Both the position numbers and the translations under genes were made by a program. The notes under the pieces were generated by a model. That model was not told the DNA's origin. It saw only the letters and a list, made by a program, of their open reading frames with translations, and ran no database searches. A DNA stretch of 64,000 nt from Streptomyces sp. A0958 (GTDB lineage: Bacteria > Actinomycetota > Actinomycetes > Streptomycetales > Streptomycetaceae): the NCBI RefSeq assembly GCF_004795035.1, contig NZ_SSBK01000032.1:1-64000 (forward strand). The letters run 5' to 3'. This document shows, piece by piece, positions 8,137-15,744 of this stretch; the stretch's first letter is position 1, and each line of letters begins with the position of its first letter.

Positions 8137-9072
8137 ATGTGGGTCTCCCTAGCGCTGCTGCTGCTCGGTGCACTGGCCGCCGTCGTGACCCCGCGCCTGA
8201 TGGCGCGGGCCGAGTGGCCCGAGCGCGAGCCCGTGGTGGCGCTGTGGGTCTGGCAGTGCGTGGTGGCCGCGGTGCTGCTGTCGTTCGGGCTGGCCATGAC
8301 GTTCAGCGCCGCCGCGGCGTGGCAGGCGGTGCGCGGCCATGTCTTCGCGCCCGCGCCGCACGCCGTCGTCGAGGCGTACGCACTCGCGGACTACGGCCCG
8401 TGGTCGGCCGTGATGGCGGTGCTGCTGGCCCTCGGCGGGGTGTGGACGGCGGCCATGCTGGCCCGGGAGATCCACCGGGCGCACCTGCGGCGCAGGCAGC
8501 GGCGGGCCGAACTCCTGGTGCGCGCCCCGCTGATGCCCGGCGAGGAGCCCGGCAGCGGGCGCCTGGTGGTCCTTGAGGGCGAGCGCCCCGATGCCTGGTG
8601 GCTGCCGGGGGCCGCGCCCCAACTCGTCATCACCACGGCGGCGCTGGGGCGGCTGAAGGGGCGGCAGCTCGACGCGGTCCTGGCCCATGAGCAGGGCCAC
8701 GCGCAGGCGCGGCACGACTGGCTGCTCAACTGCTCGGGGGCGCTGGCCTCGGGGTTCCCGCAGGTTCCGGTGTTCGCGGCGTTCCGCGGCGAGATGCACC
8801 GGCTGGTCGAGCTGGCGGCCGACGATGTGGCGTCGCGGCGCTTCGGCCGGCTGACGATCGCCCTCGCCCTGGTCGAACTCAACGAGGACCGGGGCGTTTT
8901 CGGTCCCTGCCCAACCGCGGACGCGGAGCTGCCGCTGCGGGTGAACCGGCTGCTGGCCCCGGCGGGGCGGCTCACGGCCGCCCGACGGCTGCGGCTGACC
9001 GCCGCCGCGGCGCTCGTTCCCGTGGTGCCGTTGCTGGTCGCCTTCGTCCCGGGGCTCAGCGCGCTGAGCTGA
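8137..9072 (+). CDS. M56 family metallopeptidase, membrane-bound
   Basis: The 311-residue protein resembles BlaR1/MecR1-type and HtpX-like membrane zinc proteases. Hydrophobic segments occur near residues 1-20, 45-70, 90-115 and at the C-terminus; the zinc motif HEQGH is H184-E185-x-x-H188, with a likely third ligand in ELAADDVASRRFG. No penicillin-binding sensor domain is present, so it is not BlaR1 itself. A TAGGCT box ends 6 bases before the ATG and there is no ribosome binding site, suggesting leaderless translation. Its neighbour is the DUF5134 protein; no BlaI-type repressor is adjacent. Confidence 0.85.
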   Translation: MWVSLALLLLGALAAVVTPRLMARAEWPEREPVVALWVWQCVVAAVLLSFGLAMTFSAAAAWQAVRGHVFAPAPHAVVEAYALADYGPWSAVMAVLLALGGVWTAAMLAREIHRAHLRRRQRRAELLVRAPLMPGEEPGSGRLVVLEGERPDAWWLPGAAPQLVITTAALGRLKGRQLDAVLAHEQGHAQARHDWLLNCSGALASGFPQVPVFAAFRGEMHRLVELAADDVASRRFGRLTIALALVELNEDRGVFGPCPTADAELPLRVNRLLAPAGRLTAARRLRLTAAAALVPVVPLLVAFVPGLSALS

Positions 9073-9090
9073 GGGGGCTGCGGCGGGCTG

Positions 9091-9240
9091 CGACAGCGTC
9101 CCGGTGACCGGCGCCGGGTGCGGCGGCGTCCCGGTGACCGGCGCCGGGTGCGGCGGCGTCCCGGTGACCGGCGCCGGGTGCGACAGCGTCCCGGTGACCG
9201 GCGCCGGGTGCGGCGGCGTCCCGGTGACCGGCGCCGGGTC
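9091..9240. repeat. Five tandem copies of a 30-bp unit
   Basis: Five head-to-tail 30-base units share CGTCCCGGTGACCGGCGCCG; the first six bases alternate CGACAG / CGGCGG in the order A-B-B-A-B. Each unit contains the near-perfect palindrome CCGGTGACCGG. The array lies in the 268-base gap between the M56 gene and the PAP2 gene. The unit length is a multiple of three and the array is open in several frames, but no convincing gene uses it. Confidence 0.95.
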
Positions 9241-9340
9241 CGGTGTCCGGTGCTCCGGGTGCGTTCCCCGATGGGCTGAACCGTCTGCCGTCCGGGGCTC
9301 TGGAATGGCCGGAGGTGGTGGGCTCCGCGAGGATCGTGCC

Positions 9341-10033
9341 ATGCACGTGTCCCCGTACTCCCCCGCGGACCGCGCCCGCGCCTCTTCGCCGCTCCCGCGC
9401 GCGGGGACCGTGTGCGCGGTGCTCGCGGGGGCGGTGACGGCCCTGGTCGCCGCCCGGTGGCAGCCGCTGACGGACCTCGACCGCTCGATCGCGCACGCGC
9501 TGCACCGGCGGGCGGTGGCCGAGCCCGGCCTCGTCCACGTCAACCGGCTGCTGACGGACTGGCTGTGGGACCCGTGGACGATGCGCGCCCTGATCGCCGT
9601 CGCGGTGGTGGCTCTGTGGTGGCGCGGCGCCCGGCCGCTCGCGGTCTGGGTCGCGGCGGCGACCGTGGTCTCCGCTCTCCTTCAGCAGGGGATCAAGGCC
9701 GCCGTCGACCGGGACCGGCCCCGGTGGCCCGATCCGGTGGACTCCGCCTCGTACGCGGCGTACCCCTCCGGGCACGCGATGACGGCGACGGTGGGCTGCG
9801 GTCTGCTGCTGTGGCTGCTGCGCCGGTCGGGCGCCCGGCGCCGGCTGTGGCGGGCCGCCCTGGGCGCGGCTGCCGTCTCGGTGGCCGGGGTCGGTCTCAC
9901 CCGGCTGTATCTGGGTGTGCACTGGCCGTCCGACGTGCTGGGCGGATGGCTCCTGGGGGCGGCGCCGGCGGCCTTCGCGGCCTGCGGCTACGAGCGGTAC
10001 GCGGCCCGCGGCCGGACCGGCCGGGCGGCCTGA
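9341..10033 (+). CDS. PAP2 family phosphatase, integral membrane
   Basis: The 230-residue protein carries the three acid phosphatase/PAP2 motifs: KAAVDRDRPRWP (KxxxxxxRP), YPSGHAMTA (PSGH) and TRLYLGVHWPSDVLGG (SRxxxxxHxxxD with Thr for Ser). About five transmembrane helices surround them. Such enzymes remove phosphate from phosphatidic acid, phosphatidylglycerol phosphate or undecaprenyl pyrophosphate at the membrane. The ATG at 9341 follows GAGGA. It is followed 46 bases later by a HAD hydrolase, likely in one transcript. Confidence 0.88.
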   Translation: MHVSPYSPADRARASSPLPRAGTVCAVLAGAVTALVAARWQPLTDLDRSIAHALHRRAVAEPGLVHVNRLLTDWLWDPWTMRALIAVAVVALWWRGARPLAVWVAAATVVSALLQQGIKAAVDRDRPRWPDPVDSASYAAYPSGHAMTATVGCGLLLWLLRRSGARRRLWRAALGAAAVSVAGVGLTRLYLGVHWPSDVLGGWLLGAAPAAFAACGYERYAARGRTGRAA

Positions 10034-10079
10034 ACAGGCGCCCTTGCCCGCCCCCAGACCGTGGGCGAGGATCGGTGCC

Positions 10080-10781
10080 ATGCCGATCAAGGGTGCGCTC
10101 TTCGACTTCTCCGGGACGCTGTTCCGGATCGAATCCGTCCGTTCCTGGCTCGCCGGAGCCCTCGAAGAGCAGGGGGTGAGCGTGGGCGAGGCGGACTTCG
10201 AGCGGTATGCGACGGAGCTGGAGGCGTTCGGCGCGCTGCCGGGCGGCCCCGGTCCGCAGCGGATGCCCGAGGAGCTGGTGGACGGCTGGGCGCACCGCGA
10301 CGAGAGCGCGCAGCTGCACCGCGCGGTGTACACCGGCCTGGCCCGCCAGGTCCCCCTGCCCGACCCGGGGCTGTACGACGTCCTGTACGACCGCCATCTG
10401 TCGCCGGACGCCTGGCGTCCGTACCCGGACGCGGCGGAGGTGCTGGCCGGGCTGCGTGCGGCGGGGGTGCGAATCGGGGTCGTCAGCAACATCGGCTGGG
10501 ACCTGCGGCCGGTGTTCCGGGCGCACGGCCTGGACCCGTACGTGGACGCGTACGTCCTCTCCTTCGAGCACGGCGTCCAGAAGCCGGACGCACATCTCTT
10601 CCACACGGCCTGCACACTTCTGGGGCAGCACCCGACGGATGTGGTGATGGTCGGCGACGACCGTGTGGCCGACGGCGGGGCGGCCGCGCTGGGCTGTGAA
10701 GTGCGATTCGTGCGGCACGCGCCGGTGGATGAGCGGCCGGACGGACTGCGGGAGCTCGGACTGGCCGCGATGGTTGCCTGA
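10080..10781 (+). CDS. HAD family hydrolase
   Basis: The 233-residue protein has the haloacid dehalogenase fold: motif I D8-FSGTLF, a helical cap (about 15-90), motif II VVSNIGWD, motif III K-PDAHLF and motif IV VMVGDDRVADGGAA. Phosphatases normally have DxDGT in motif I; here the second Asp is Ser, as the DFSGT form, which weakens the prediction of an ordinary phosphatase and fits dehalogenase- or phosphonatase-like members as well. The start at 10080 was fixed by frame and by the conserved IKGALFDF N-terminus. Confidence 0.82.
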   Translation: MPIKGALFDFSGTLFRIESVRSWLAGALEEQGVSVGEADFERYATELEAFGALPGGPGPQRMPEELVDGWAHRDESAQLHRAVYTGLARQVPLPDPGLYDVLYDRHLSPDAWRPYPDAAEVLAGLRAAGVRIGVVSNIGWDLRPVFRAHGLDPYVDAYVLSFEHGVQKPDAHLFHTACTLLGQHPTDVVMVGDDRVADGGAAALGCEVRFVRHAPVDERPDGLRELGLAAMVA

Positions 10782-10851
10782 CAGAGATGTGAGAGATGTC
10801 CCTGACGCGCAATGGGTCGGATTGTCACATCGGGGCCTTAGCCTGGTAGGT

Positions 10852-11031
10852 ATGTCCCCGACTTCGTGCCCGTCCGACTCCGTACGCTCCGCCGCAGTGG
10901 TGAATGAAGACATTCGCGACCTGTGGCGGCGTTCGGGCGGCCACCTGTCTCCGGAGGACGAGGAGGAGTACCAGCGTCTGCTGGTCGAGTGGGCCGCCGT
11001 CACCAAGCACAACTCCAGGTCCGCCGCCTGA
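10852..11031 (+). CDS. Small conserved acidic protein, function unknown
   Basis: This 59-residue cytoplasmic protein has a conserved-looking core, NEDIRDLWRRSGG followed by an amphipathic helix (LSPEDEEEYQRLLVEWAAVT). I recognise it as a hypothetical protein seen across Streptomyces but know no function. The ATG at 10852 lies 7 bases after a TAGCCT box with no clear ribosome binding site, suggesting a leaderless mRNA; a GTG about 48 bases downstream, just before NEDIRDLW, is a possible alternative start. A hairpin follows the stop. Confidence 0.65.
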   Translation: MSPTSCPSDSVRSAAVVNEDIRDLWRRSGGHLSPEDEEEYQRLLVEWAAVTKHNSRSAA

Positions 11032-11034
11032 GGC

Positions 11035-11076
11035 GTGCCGGCTCCGGCGATCCCCTGCGTCGCCGGAACCGGGCAC
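11035..11076. terminator. Hairpin terminator
   Basis: An imperfect stem of about 16 bp (GTGCCGGCTCCGGCGA against TCGCCGGAACCGGGCAC) with a 9-base loop begins 3 bases after the small-protein stop codon. Confidence 0.7.
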
Positions 11077-11237
11077 GGCACTCCGGCCGGCGCGGGCCGC
11101 GTATGGGCCCCGTGGGCCGTCCGCGGGCGGTGGCGGGCCGGGCGGGGGCTACAGCATGTCCCGTCGCGGCTGATCGGTCAATGAATTACCGGGCCGGGTG
11201 CGCGCGGAGCGCCGAGGGCGGGAACCGGCGGGCCCGG

Positions 11238-11606
11238 TCAGCCCTCGCCGAGGCGGCCGGCCTGGAGCGCCGCCGCTTCGAGGATGCCGGCGAGCAGCCC
11301 GGGGAACAGCGCTTCGAGGTCGTCGCGCCTGAGCCCGTTCATCTTGGCGGTGCCCCGGTAGGTCTGCCGGACGATGCCGCTCTCGCGGAGCACCCGGAAG
11401 TGGTGCGTGGTGGTGGACTTGGTGACCGGCAGGACGAAGCAGGAGCAGGTGAGCTCGTCCTCGGCCGCCGCCAGTTCCCGGACGACGGACAGCCGCACCG
11501 GGTCGGACAGGGCGTGCAGGACCGCTTCGAGCCGGATCTCCTCGCGCGCGGGGTGGGCCAGGGTGCGCGCGCCCGCTGCCGGGGCCGTGGTGCTCGCAGG
11601 GGTCAC
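11238..11606 (-). CDS. ArsR/SmtB-type winged-helix transcriptional regulator
   Basis: The product of about 122 residues contains the ArsR winged helix: ALSDPVRLSVVRELAAAE (helix 2), a CSCF element, the recognition helix KSTTTHHFRVLRESGIVRQT and the wing. The GTG at 11606 follows GGAGAG; longer in-frame starts would run across the operator region. The Cys-x-Cys at the end of the third helix (LTCSCFVLP) resembles the metal-binding CVC of ArsR/SmtB, but similar cysteines occur in non-metal members. It diverges from a YdeI-like gene, with two dyads between them, so it is probably autoregulatory. Confidence 0.82.
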   Translation of the reverse strand: MTPASTTAPAAGARTLAHPAREEIRLEAVLHALSDPVRLSVVRELAAAEDELTCSCFVLPVTKSTTTHHFRVLRESGIVRQTYRGTAKMNGLRRDDLEALFPGLLAGILEAAALQAGRLGEG

Positions 11607-11644
11607 GGTGGCTCTCCGTATCGTCGCTCCGTCCGGGGCTCCCA

Positions 11645-11670
11645 TACTACGAGGCTCATCGTAATTCGAT
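11645..11670. promoter_or_regulatory. Candidate ArsR-type operator pair
   Basis: TACTACGAG-G-CTCATCGTA (11645-11663) is a 9+9 dyad with two mismatches, and it overlaps ATCG-TAATT-CGAT (11658-11670). Both lie in the divergent region between the ArsR-type gene and the YdeI-like gene, immediately upstream of the regulator's start, where its own operator is expected. Confidence 0.6.
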
Positions 11671-11756
11671 GTATAGGACGGGAGCTGTCCTGAAGGCCGC
11701 TTAGCGTGGCGTGGTGGCCGGGCAGAGGGCCCGGTGCCGACAGGAGGCGCAGCACG

Positions 11757-12341
11757 ATGACGGACACGGCCGACACCCCGGAGAACGCGCGGCCCTTCGC
11801 GTGCGCCGCGAGCTTCGAAGCGTGGCTGGAGGAGCACCACGCCGACCGGCCGGGCCTCTGGCTGAAGGTGGCCAAGCGGAATTCGGGCGTGCCCTCGGTG
11901 ACGGCCGACGAGTACACCGACGCCGTCCTCTGCTACGGCTGGATCACCGGGCAGCGCAAGTCCTGCGACGAGGTGTACTACCTCCAGCGGATCACACCCC
12001 GCCGGCCGCGCGGTGTCTGGTCGCTGGTCAACGTGGAGAAGGTGGAGGCGCTCATCGCGGCCGGGCGCATGCGCGAGCCGGGCCTGGCCGAGGTCGAGGC
12101 GGCGCGCGCGGACGGGCGGTGGGAGGCGGCGTACCCCTCGCAGAGCCTGGCCACCGTCCCCGCCGATCTCGCCGGCGCGCTGGCGGCGGACGAGGCGGCG
12201 GGGGGCTTCTTCGAACGGCTCGGCAGGTCCGACCGCTACCTGGTGCTCCTGCGCCTCATGACGGCGTCGACGCCCGAGGTCAGGCAGGCTCGCCTGCGCA
12301 GGGCGGTGGCCGCCATGGCCGGGGGCCGCAAGGTCACCTGA
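11757..12341 (+). CDS. YdeI/OmpD-associated family protein
   Basis: The 194-residue protein matches the YdeI family: N-terminal FEAWLEEHHADRPGLWLKVAKRNSG, a central CYGWITGQRKSCDEVYYLQRITPRR block and a C-terminal helical domain (RYLVLLRLMTASTPEVRQARL). The family is bacteriocin- or stress-associated by annotation but biochemically undefined. The ATG at 11757 follows a clear AGGAGG. It diverges from the ArsR-type regulator, which may repress it, and its stop overlaps the galM stop by 8 bases on the opposite strand. Confidence 0.83.
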   Translation: MTDTADTPENARPFACAASFEAWLEEHHADRPGLWLKVAKRNSGVPSVTADEYTDAVLCYGWITGQRKSCDEVYYLQRITPRRPRGVWSLVNVEKVEALIAAGRMREPGLAEVEAARADGRWEAAYPSQSLATVPADLAGALAADEAAGGFFERLGRSDRYLVLLRLMTASTPEVRQARLRRAVAAMAGGRKVT

Positions 12342-13440
12342 CGGGCCCCGCCGGGCCGGGACCGGGCGCCGGAACCGTCAGGTGCGGGAAGCGGAACTCG
12401 GTGCGGCTGCGGAACTCCTCGTCCGGGCGCAGGACCGTGCTGGGGTGGTCCGGGCGGTTGGGCGAGTCGGGCAGGTGCTGGGTCTCCAGGCAGACGGCGC
12501 TGTGCCGGTCGTGGCGGCCGCCGTCGGGGGTGGCGAGGGTGCCGTCCAGTTGGTTGGCGGTGTAGACCTGGATGCCGGGTTCGGTGGTCCACACCTCCAT
12601 GACCCGTCCGGCGCCGGGGGCGGTGAGGCGGGCGGCGCGGCGCAGGCCGGCAGGGGTGTGCGGGCCGTGGAGGACCCAGCAGTGGTCGAAGCCGCCCGCC
12701 CGGTCCAGCTGCTCGTGCGGGAGCTTGACGCGTTCCGCGAGGGTCTGCGGTGCGGTCAGGTCGAACGGGGTGGCGCGGACGGGCGCGGCGGCGCCTTCGG
12801 GGATGCCGTCCTCGTCGACGGGCAGGTAGCGTTCCGCGTCCACCTGGAGGGTGTGGCCGAGGATGTCCCCCCGGTCGGCGAGGTCGAAGTAGGCGTGGTT
12901 GGTGAGGTTGACGACGGTGGTGCGGTCGGTGGTCGCCGCGTAGTCGAGCGCGAGGGTGCCGGCCGCGTCGAGGGTGTACGTGACGGTGACGTCCAGCGCG
13001 CCGGGGAACCCCATGTCGCCGTCGGGGCTGTGCAGGGTGAGCCGCAGGGTGGCGGTCTCGTCGGTGGAGTCGCCGGCGGCCTGCCAGACGCGGGTGTGGA
13101 ATCCGTCGGGGCCGCCGTGCAGGGCGTGGCCCCGGTCGGTGGCGGGAACCCGGTACTCCCTGCCGTCGAGGGTGAACCTGCCGTGCGCGATGCGGTTGGC
13201 GTAGCGGCCGACGAGAGCGCCGATGAAGGGGTTCTCGCCCGTGTAGTCGTCGAGGGCGGGCAGCGAGCGCACGACCGATGCCGGGGTGCCTGCGGTGTCG
13301 GGCACGGTGAGACCGTGCAGGATGCCGCCGTAGGTGAGGATCTCGGCCCGGACTCCGGTCCCGGAGTCGAGCGTCCAGACGTCGACGTCCGTGGGCCCGT
13401 GGGCGCCGAACGGTTTGCGGTTCACGGTGGGGCGAGGCAT
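12334..13440 (-). CDS. galM: Aldose 1-epimerase (mutarotase)
   Basis: The 368-residue cytoplasmic protein interconverts alpha and beta anomers of aldoses so that imported sugars enter catabolism. Family signatures are NPFIGALVGRYANRIAHGRF near residue 70, NLTNHAYFDLAD with the catalytic His in the middle, and the catalytic Glu in AVCLETQHLPDSPN near the C-terminus. The ATG at 13440 follows AAGGATC; a TTG one codon upstream is possible. It lies about 100 bases after the LacI gene and downstream of the YtfQRT-YjfF importer, so it should act on the sugar that system imports. Confidence 0.9.
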   Translation of the reverse strand: MPRPTVNRKPFGAHGPTDVDVWTLDSGTGVRAEILTYGGILHGLTVPDTAGTPASVVRSLPALDDYTGENPFIGALVGRYANRIAHGRFTLDGREYRVPATDRGHALHGGPDGFHTRVWQAAGDSTDETATLRLTLHSPDGDMGFPGALDVTVTYTLDAAGTLALDYAATTDRTTVVNLTNHAYFDLADRGDILGHTLQVDAERYLPVDEDGIPEGAAAPVRATPFDLTAPQTLAERVKLPHEQLDRAGGFDHCWVLHGPHTPAGLRRAARLTAPGAGRVMEVWTTEPGIQVYTANQLDGTLATPDGGRHDRHSAVCLETQHLPDSPNRPDHPSTVLRPDEEFRSRTEFRFPHLTVPAPGPGPAGPVR

Positions 13441-13540
13441 CAAAGATCCTTGGGGCGATCGGACGGCCGGGGTGGCCGGACGGGCGGACCGGGACGTGTG
13501 CGCCGGACTCCCCAGGGGTGGCGGGGAGTCCGGGCCGTGT

Positions 13541-14575
13541 CTACGGTGCGGCCCGGTCGGCGGCGGGCCGGGGAACGGTGGATTCGCGGACGACGAGCCG
13601 GTAGCCGGGCCGGGGCCGCCGGGGTTCGCTCACCTGGTCACCGGATAGGCGCTCGACGAGGCTGTCGACGGCGAGCCGGGCGATGGCCTCCTTGTCGGGT
13701 GCCACGGTGGTCAGGGTGGTGGCCCCGTAGAGGCTCTCCTCGATGTCGTCGAAACCGACGACGGCGACGTCCTCGGGGATGCGCAGGCCCCGTTCGGAGA
13801 GGGTGCGCATCGCGCCGATGGCGATGAGGTCGTTGTACGCGAACACGGCGTCGGGCCGCTCCCCCCGGTCCAGGAGCGCGGCCATCGCGGAGGCACCGTC
13901 CTCGCGGCCGTATCCGTCGGTGACGACGACGAGCGACTCGTCGGGTTCGATGCCGGCGGCGGCCAGCTCCTCGCGCCAGCCGCGCAGCCGCAGGTGGGCG
14001 GGCTGGCGTTCGCGGCCGGTGCGGGAGCCGAGGAAGGCGATCCGGCGGTGGCCGAGTTCGACGAGGTGGCCTACGGCCTCGCGGGCCGCCGCGACGTTGT
14101 CGATCGCGATGTGGTCGTACGGGGCCTCGTACTCGCGCTCGCCCAGCAGGACCAGGGGCGCGGTGTCGGCGCGCGCCATCAGGTCCTCGGTCTCCAGGTG
14201 GATCGGGCTGAGGATGAGCCCGTCGATGACGTGGGACCGGAATCCCTGGCTGACCAGGAGTTCCTTCTCGCGCAGTCCGCCGGTGTGGTCGACCAGCACG
14301 GTGTAGTCGTGCCGGGCGGCGGCGTCGACGACCGCGCCGGCCAGCTCCGCGAAGTACGGGTTGCCGAACTCGGGGACGGCGAGCGCGATGATCCCGGTGC
14401 GGCCCTTGCGCAGGTGGCGGGCGGTGAGGTTCGGCCGGTAGCCGAGCTCGTCGATGGCCTGCTGCACCTTGGCCCGCATCTTCGGTGTGACGTGCTGATA
14501 GTTGTTCACCACGTTGGACACGGTCTTGATGGACACGCCCGCCCGTTGCGCAACGTCCTTGAGGCTGACGCCCAC
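13541..14575 (-). CDS. LacI family transcriptional regulator
   Basis: The 344-residue repressor has a LacI helix-turn-helix and hinge (residues 1-55: VSLKDVAQRAGVSIKTVSNV, then ELGYRPNLTARHLRKG) and a periplasmic-binding-like sugar domain (about 60-340) ending with VVGFDDIEESLYGATTLTTV. The GTG at 14575 follows GGGAG. It lies between the importer operon (after a terminator-like hairpin) and galM on the same strand. Its probable operators are the AACGTT-centred sites in the 19.67-20.18 kb divergent region; the effector is likely the imported furanose or pentose. Confidence 0.9.
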   Translation of the reverse strand: MGVSLKDVAQRAGVSIKTVSNVVNNYQHVTPKMRAKVQQAIDELGYRPNLTARHLRKGRTGIIALAVPEFGNPYFAELAGAVVDAAARHDYTVLVDHTGGLREKELLVSQGFRSHVIDGLILSPIHLETEDLMARADTAPLVLLGEREYEAPYDHIAIDNVAAAREAVGHLVELGHRRIAFLGSRTGRERQPAHLRLRGWREELAAAGIEPDESLVVVTDGYGREDGASAMAALLDRGERPDAVFAYNDLIAIGAMRTLSERGLRIPEDVAVVGFDDIEESLYGATTLTTVAPDKEAIARLAVDSLVERLSGDQVSEPRRPRPGYRLVVRESTVPRPAADRAAP

Positions 14576-14653
14576 GGCACTCCCTGAATCGACTTGTCGC
14601 GCGCTGAGGCGCGGTGGCCCGGCTGGTGCCGGTTCGGCTCGAATGGCTCGAAT

Positions 14654-14682
14654 GGTGCCGGGGCAGCGGCGGCCCCGGCACC
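14654..14682 (-). terminator. Hairpin after the importer operon
   Basis: An 11-bp perfect stem, GGTGCCGGGGC / GCCCCGGCACC, with a 7-base loop sits just past the stop of the second permease (14686). It separates the transport operon from the LacI gene. Confidence 0.65.
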
Positions 14683-14685
14683 GGT

Positions 14686-15744
14686 TCAGGTGGTTCTGCG
14701 GCTGCGCGCCAGATAGCGCTGGGCCACGACGACAACGATAAGGAACCCGCCACTGACGACCGACTGGTACGAGGAGTTCAGCGTGCCGATCTGGTTGATC
14801 AGGTTCTGGATGACCTGGAGCAGCAGGACGCCCCAGAGCGTGCCGCTGATCGAGCCGGCGCCGCCGATGAGGAGGGTGCCGCCGATGACGACGGCGGAGA
14901 TCGCGTCGAGTTCCATGCCCACGCCGAGGATGGTGACCCCGGAGGAGAGCCGGGCCGCGTTGAGCGCACCGGCGAGTCCGGCCAGCAGTCCGCTGAGCGT
15001 GTAGACGAGCATCTTGGTACGGGCGACGGGCAGCCCCATCAGCGTGGCCGCGTCGCTGCTGCCGCCGACGGCGAAGATCGTCTGCCCGAACGAGGTGCGT
15101 TGCAGGAGGAGTCCGCCGGCGCCGAAGAGCACGAGGGCGACCAGGATCGGGTAGCCGAAGCCCCAGATGCTGCCCTGGCCCAGTTCGGCGAAGGCGGAGT
15201 CCTTGGGCACCAGGTAGGTGGTGGCGCCCTCGTCGGTGATGGCGAGGAGCAGGCCGCGCGCCCCGAGCAGGGTGGCGAGGGTGACGATGAACGGCGCCAT
15301 GCCGGCGCGCGCCACGAGGAATCCGTTGAGCAGGCCGATCGCGCCGCACACCACGAGCGGGACCAGCAGGGCGGGCAGGAAGCCCCATTGGGAGGCCCAG
15401 GCGGCGAGCACCCCGCCGAGTGCGAAGACGGAACCGACGGACAGGTCGATGCCGCCGGTGATGATGACCATGGTCATCCCGAGCGCGACCACGGCCAGGA
15501 ACGAGGCCTGGACGGTCACCCCGCGGGCGTTGTCCAGGGTGTGGAACGACGGGTAGATGAAGGACGCGACGACCACGACGGTGAGCAGGACGACCAGCAC
15601 GCCCTGGCGTTGCAGGAGTTCGGCGATCCGCCGGCCGGTCGCGGCCGGCGCTCCGGCCGTGCCGGCGGGCTTGCCGCCGCCCGTCGCGGGGGTCTTGCGC
15701 GGTGCCGGTGCGGAGGCCACCGGGGCAGGTGAGGTTTCGTTCAT
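14686..15744 (-). CDS. yjfF: Sugar ABC transporter permease, YjfF-like
   Basis: The 352-residue membrane protein belongs to the RbsC/AraH permease family, with eight to ten hydrophobic helices. The ALGMTMVIITGGIDLSVGSV signature and a C-terminal GVGMELDAISAVVIGGTLL block closely resemble E. coli YjfF, the second permease of the YtfQRT-YjfF furanose importer. The N-terminal 45 residues are Pro/Ala-rich and cytoplasmic. Its start overlaps the preceding permease stop by 4 bases. Having two distinct permeases, rather than one used as a homodimer, is itself diagnostic of this transporter type. Confidence 0.85.
   Translation of the reverse strand: MNETSPAPVASAPAPRKTPATGGGKPAGTAGAPAATGRRIAELLQRQGVLVVLLTVVVVASFIYPSFHTLDNARGVTVQASFLAVVALGMTMVIITGGIDLSVGSVFALGGVLAAWASQWGFLPALLVPLVVCGAIGLLNGFLVARAGMAPFIVTLATLLGARGLLLAITDEGATTYLVPKDSAFAELGQGSIWGFGYPILVALVLFGAGGLLLQRTSFGQTIFAVGGSSDAATLMGLPVARTKMLVYTLSGLLAGLAGALNAARLSSGVTILGVGMELDAISAVVIGGTLLIGGAGSISGTLWGVLLLQVIQNLINQIGTLNSSYQSVVSGGFLIVVVVAQRYLARSRRTT

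Noticed and set aside
8137..9072. Assignment of the M56 protein as a BlaR1/MecR1 beta-lactam sensor
   Set aside because: No penicillin-binding sensor domain and no BlaI-type repressor beside it.
9091..9240. Regular 30-bp repeats as a CRISPR array
   Set aside because: The units are directly adjacent with no spacers and no cas genes nearby.
11238..11840. Longer form of the ArsR-type regulator starting at 11840
   Set aside because: The extra 78 residues are Arg/Pro-rich, overlap the divergent gene and would cover the operator; GTG at 11606 has a strong ribosome binding site.
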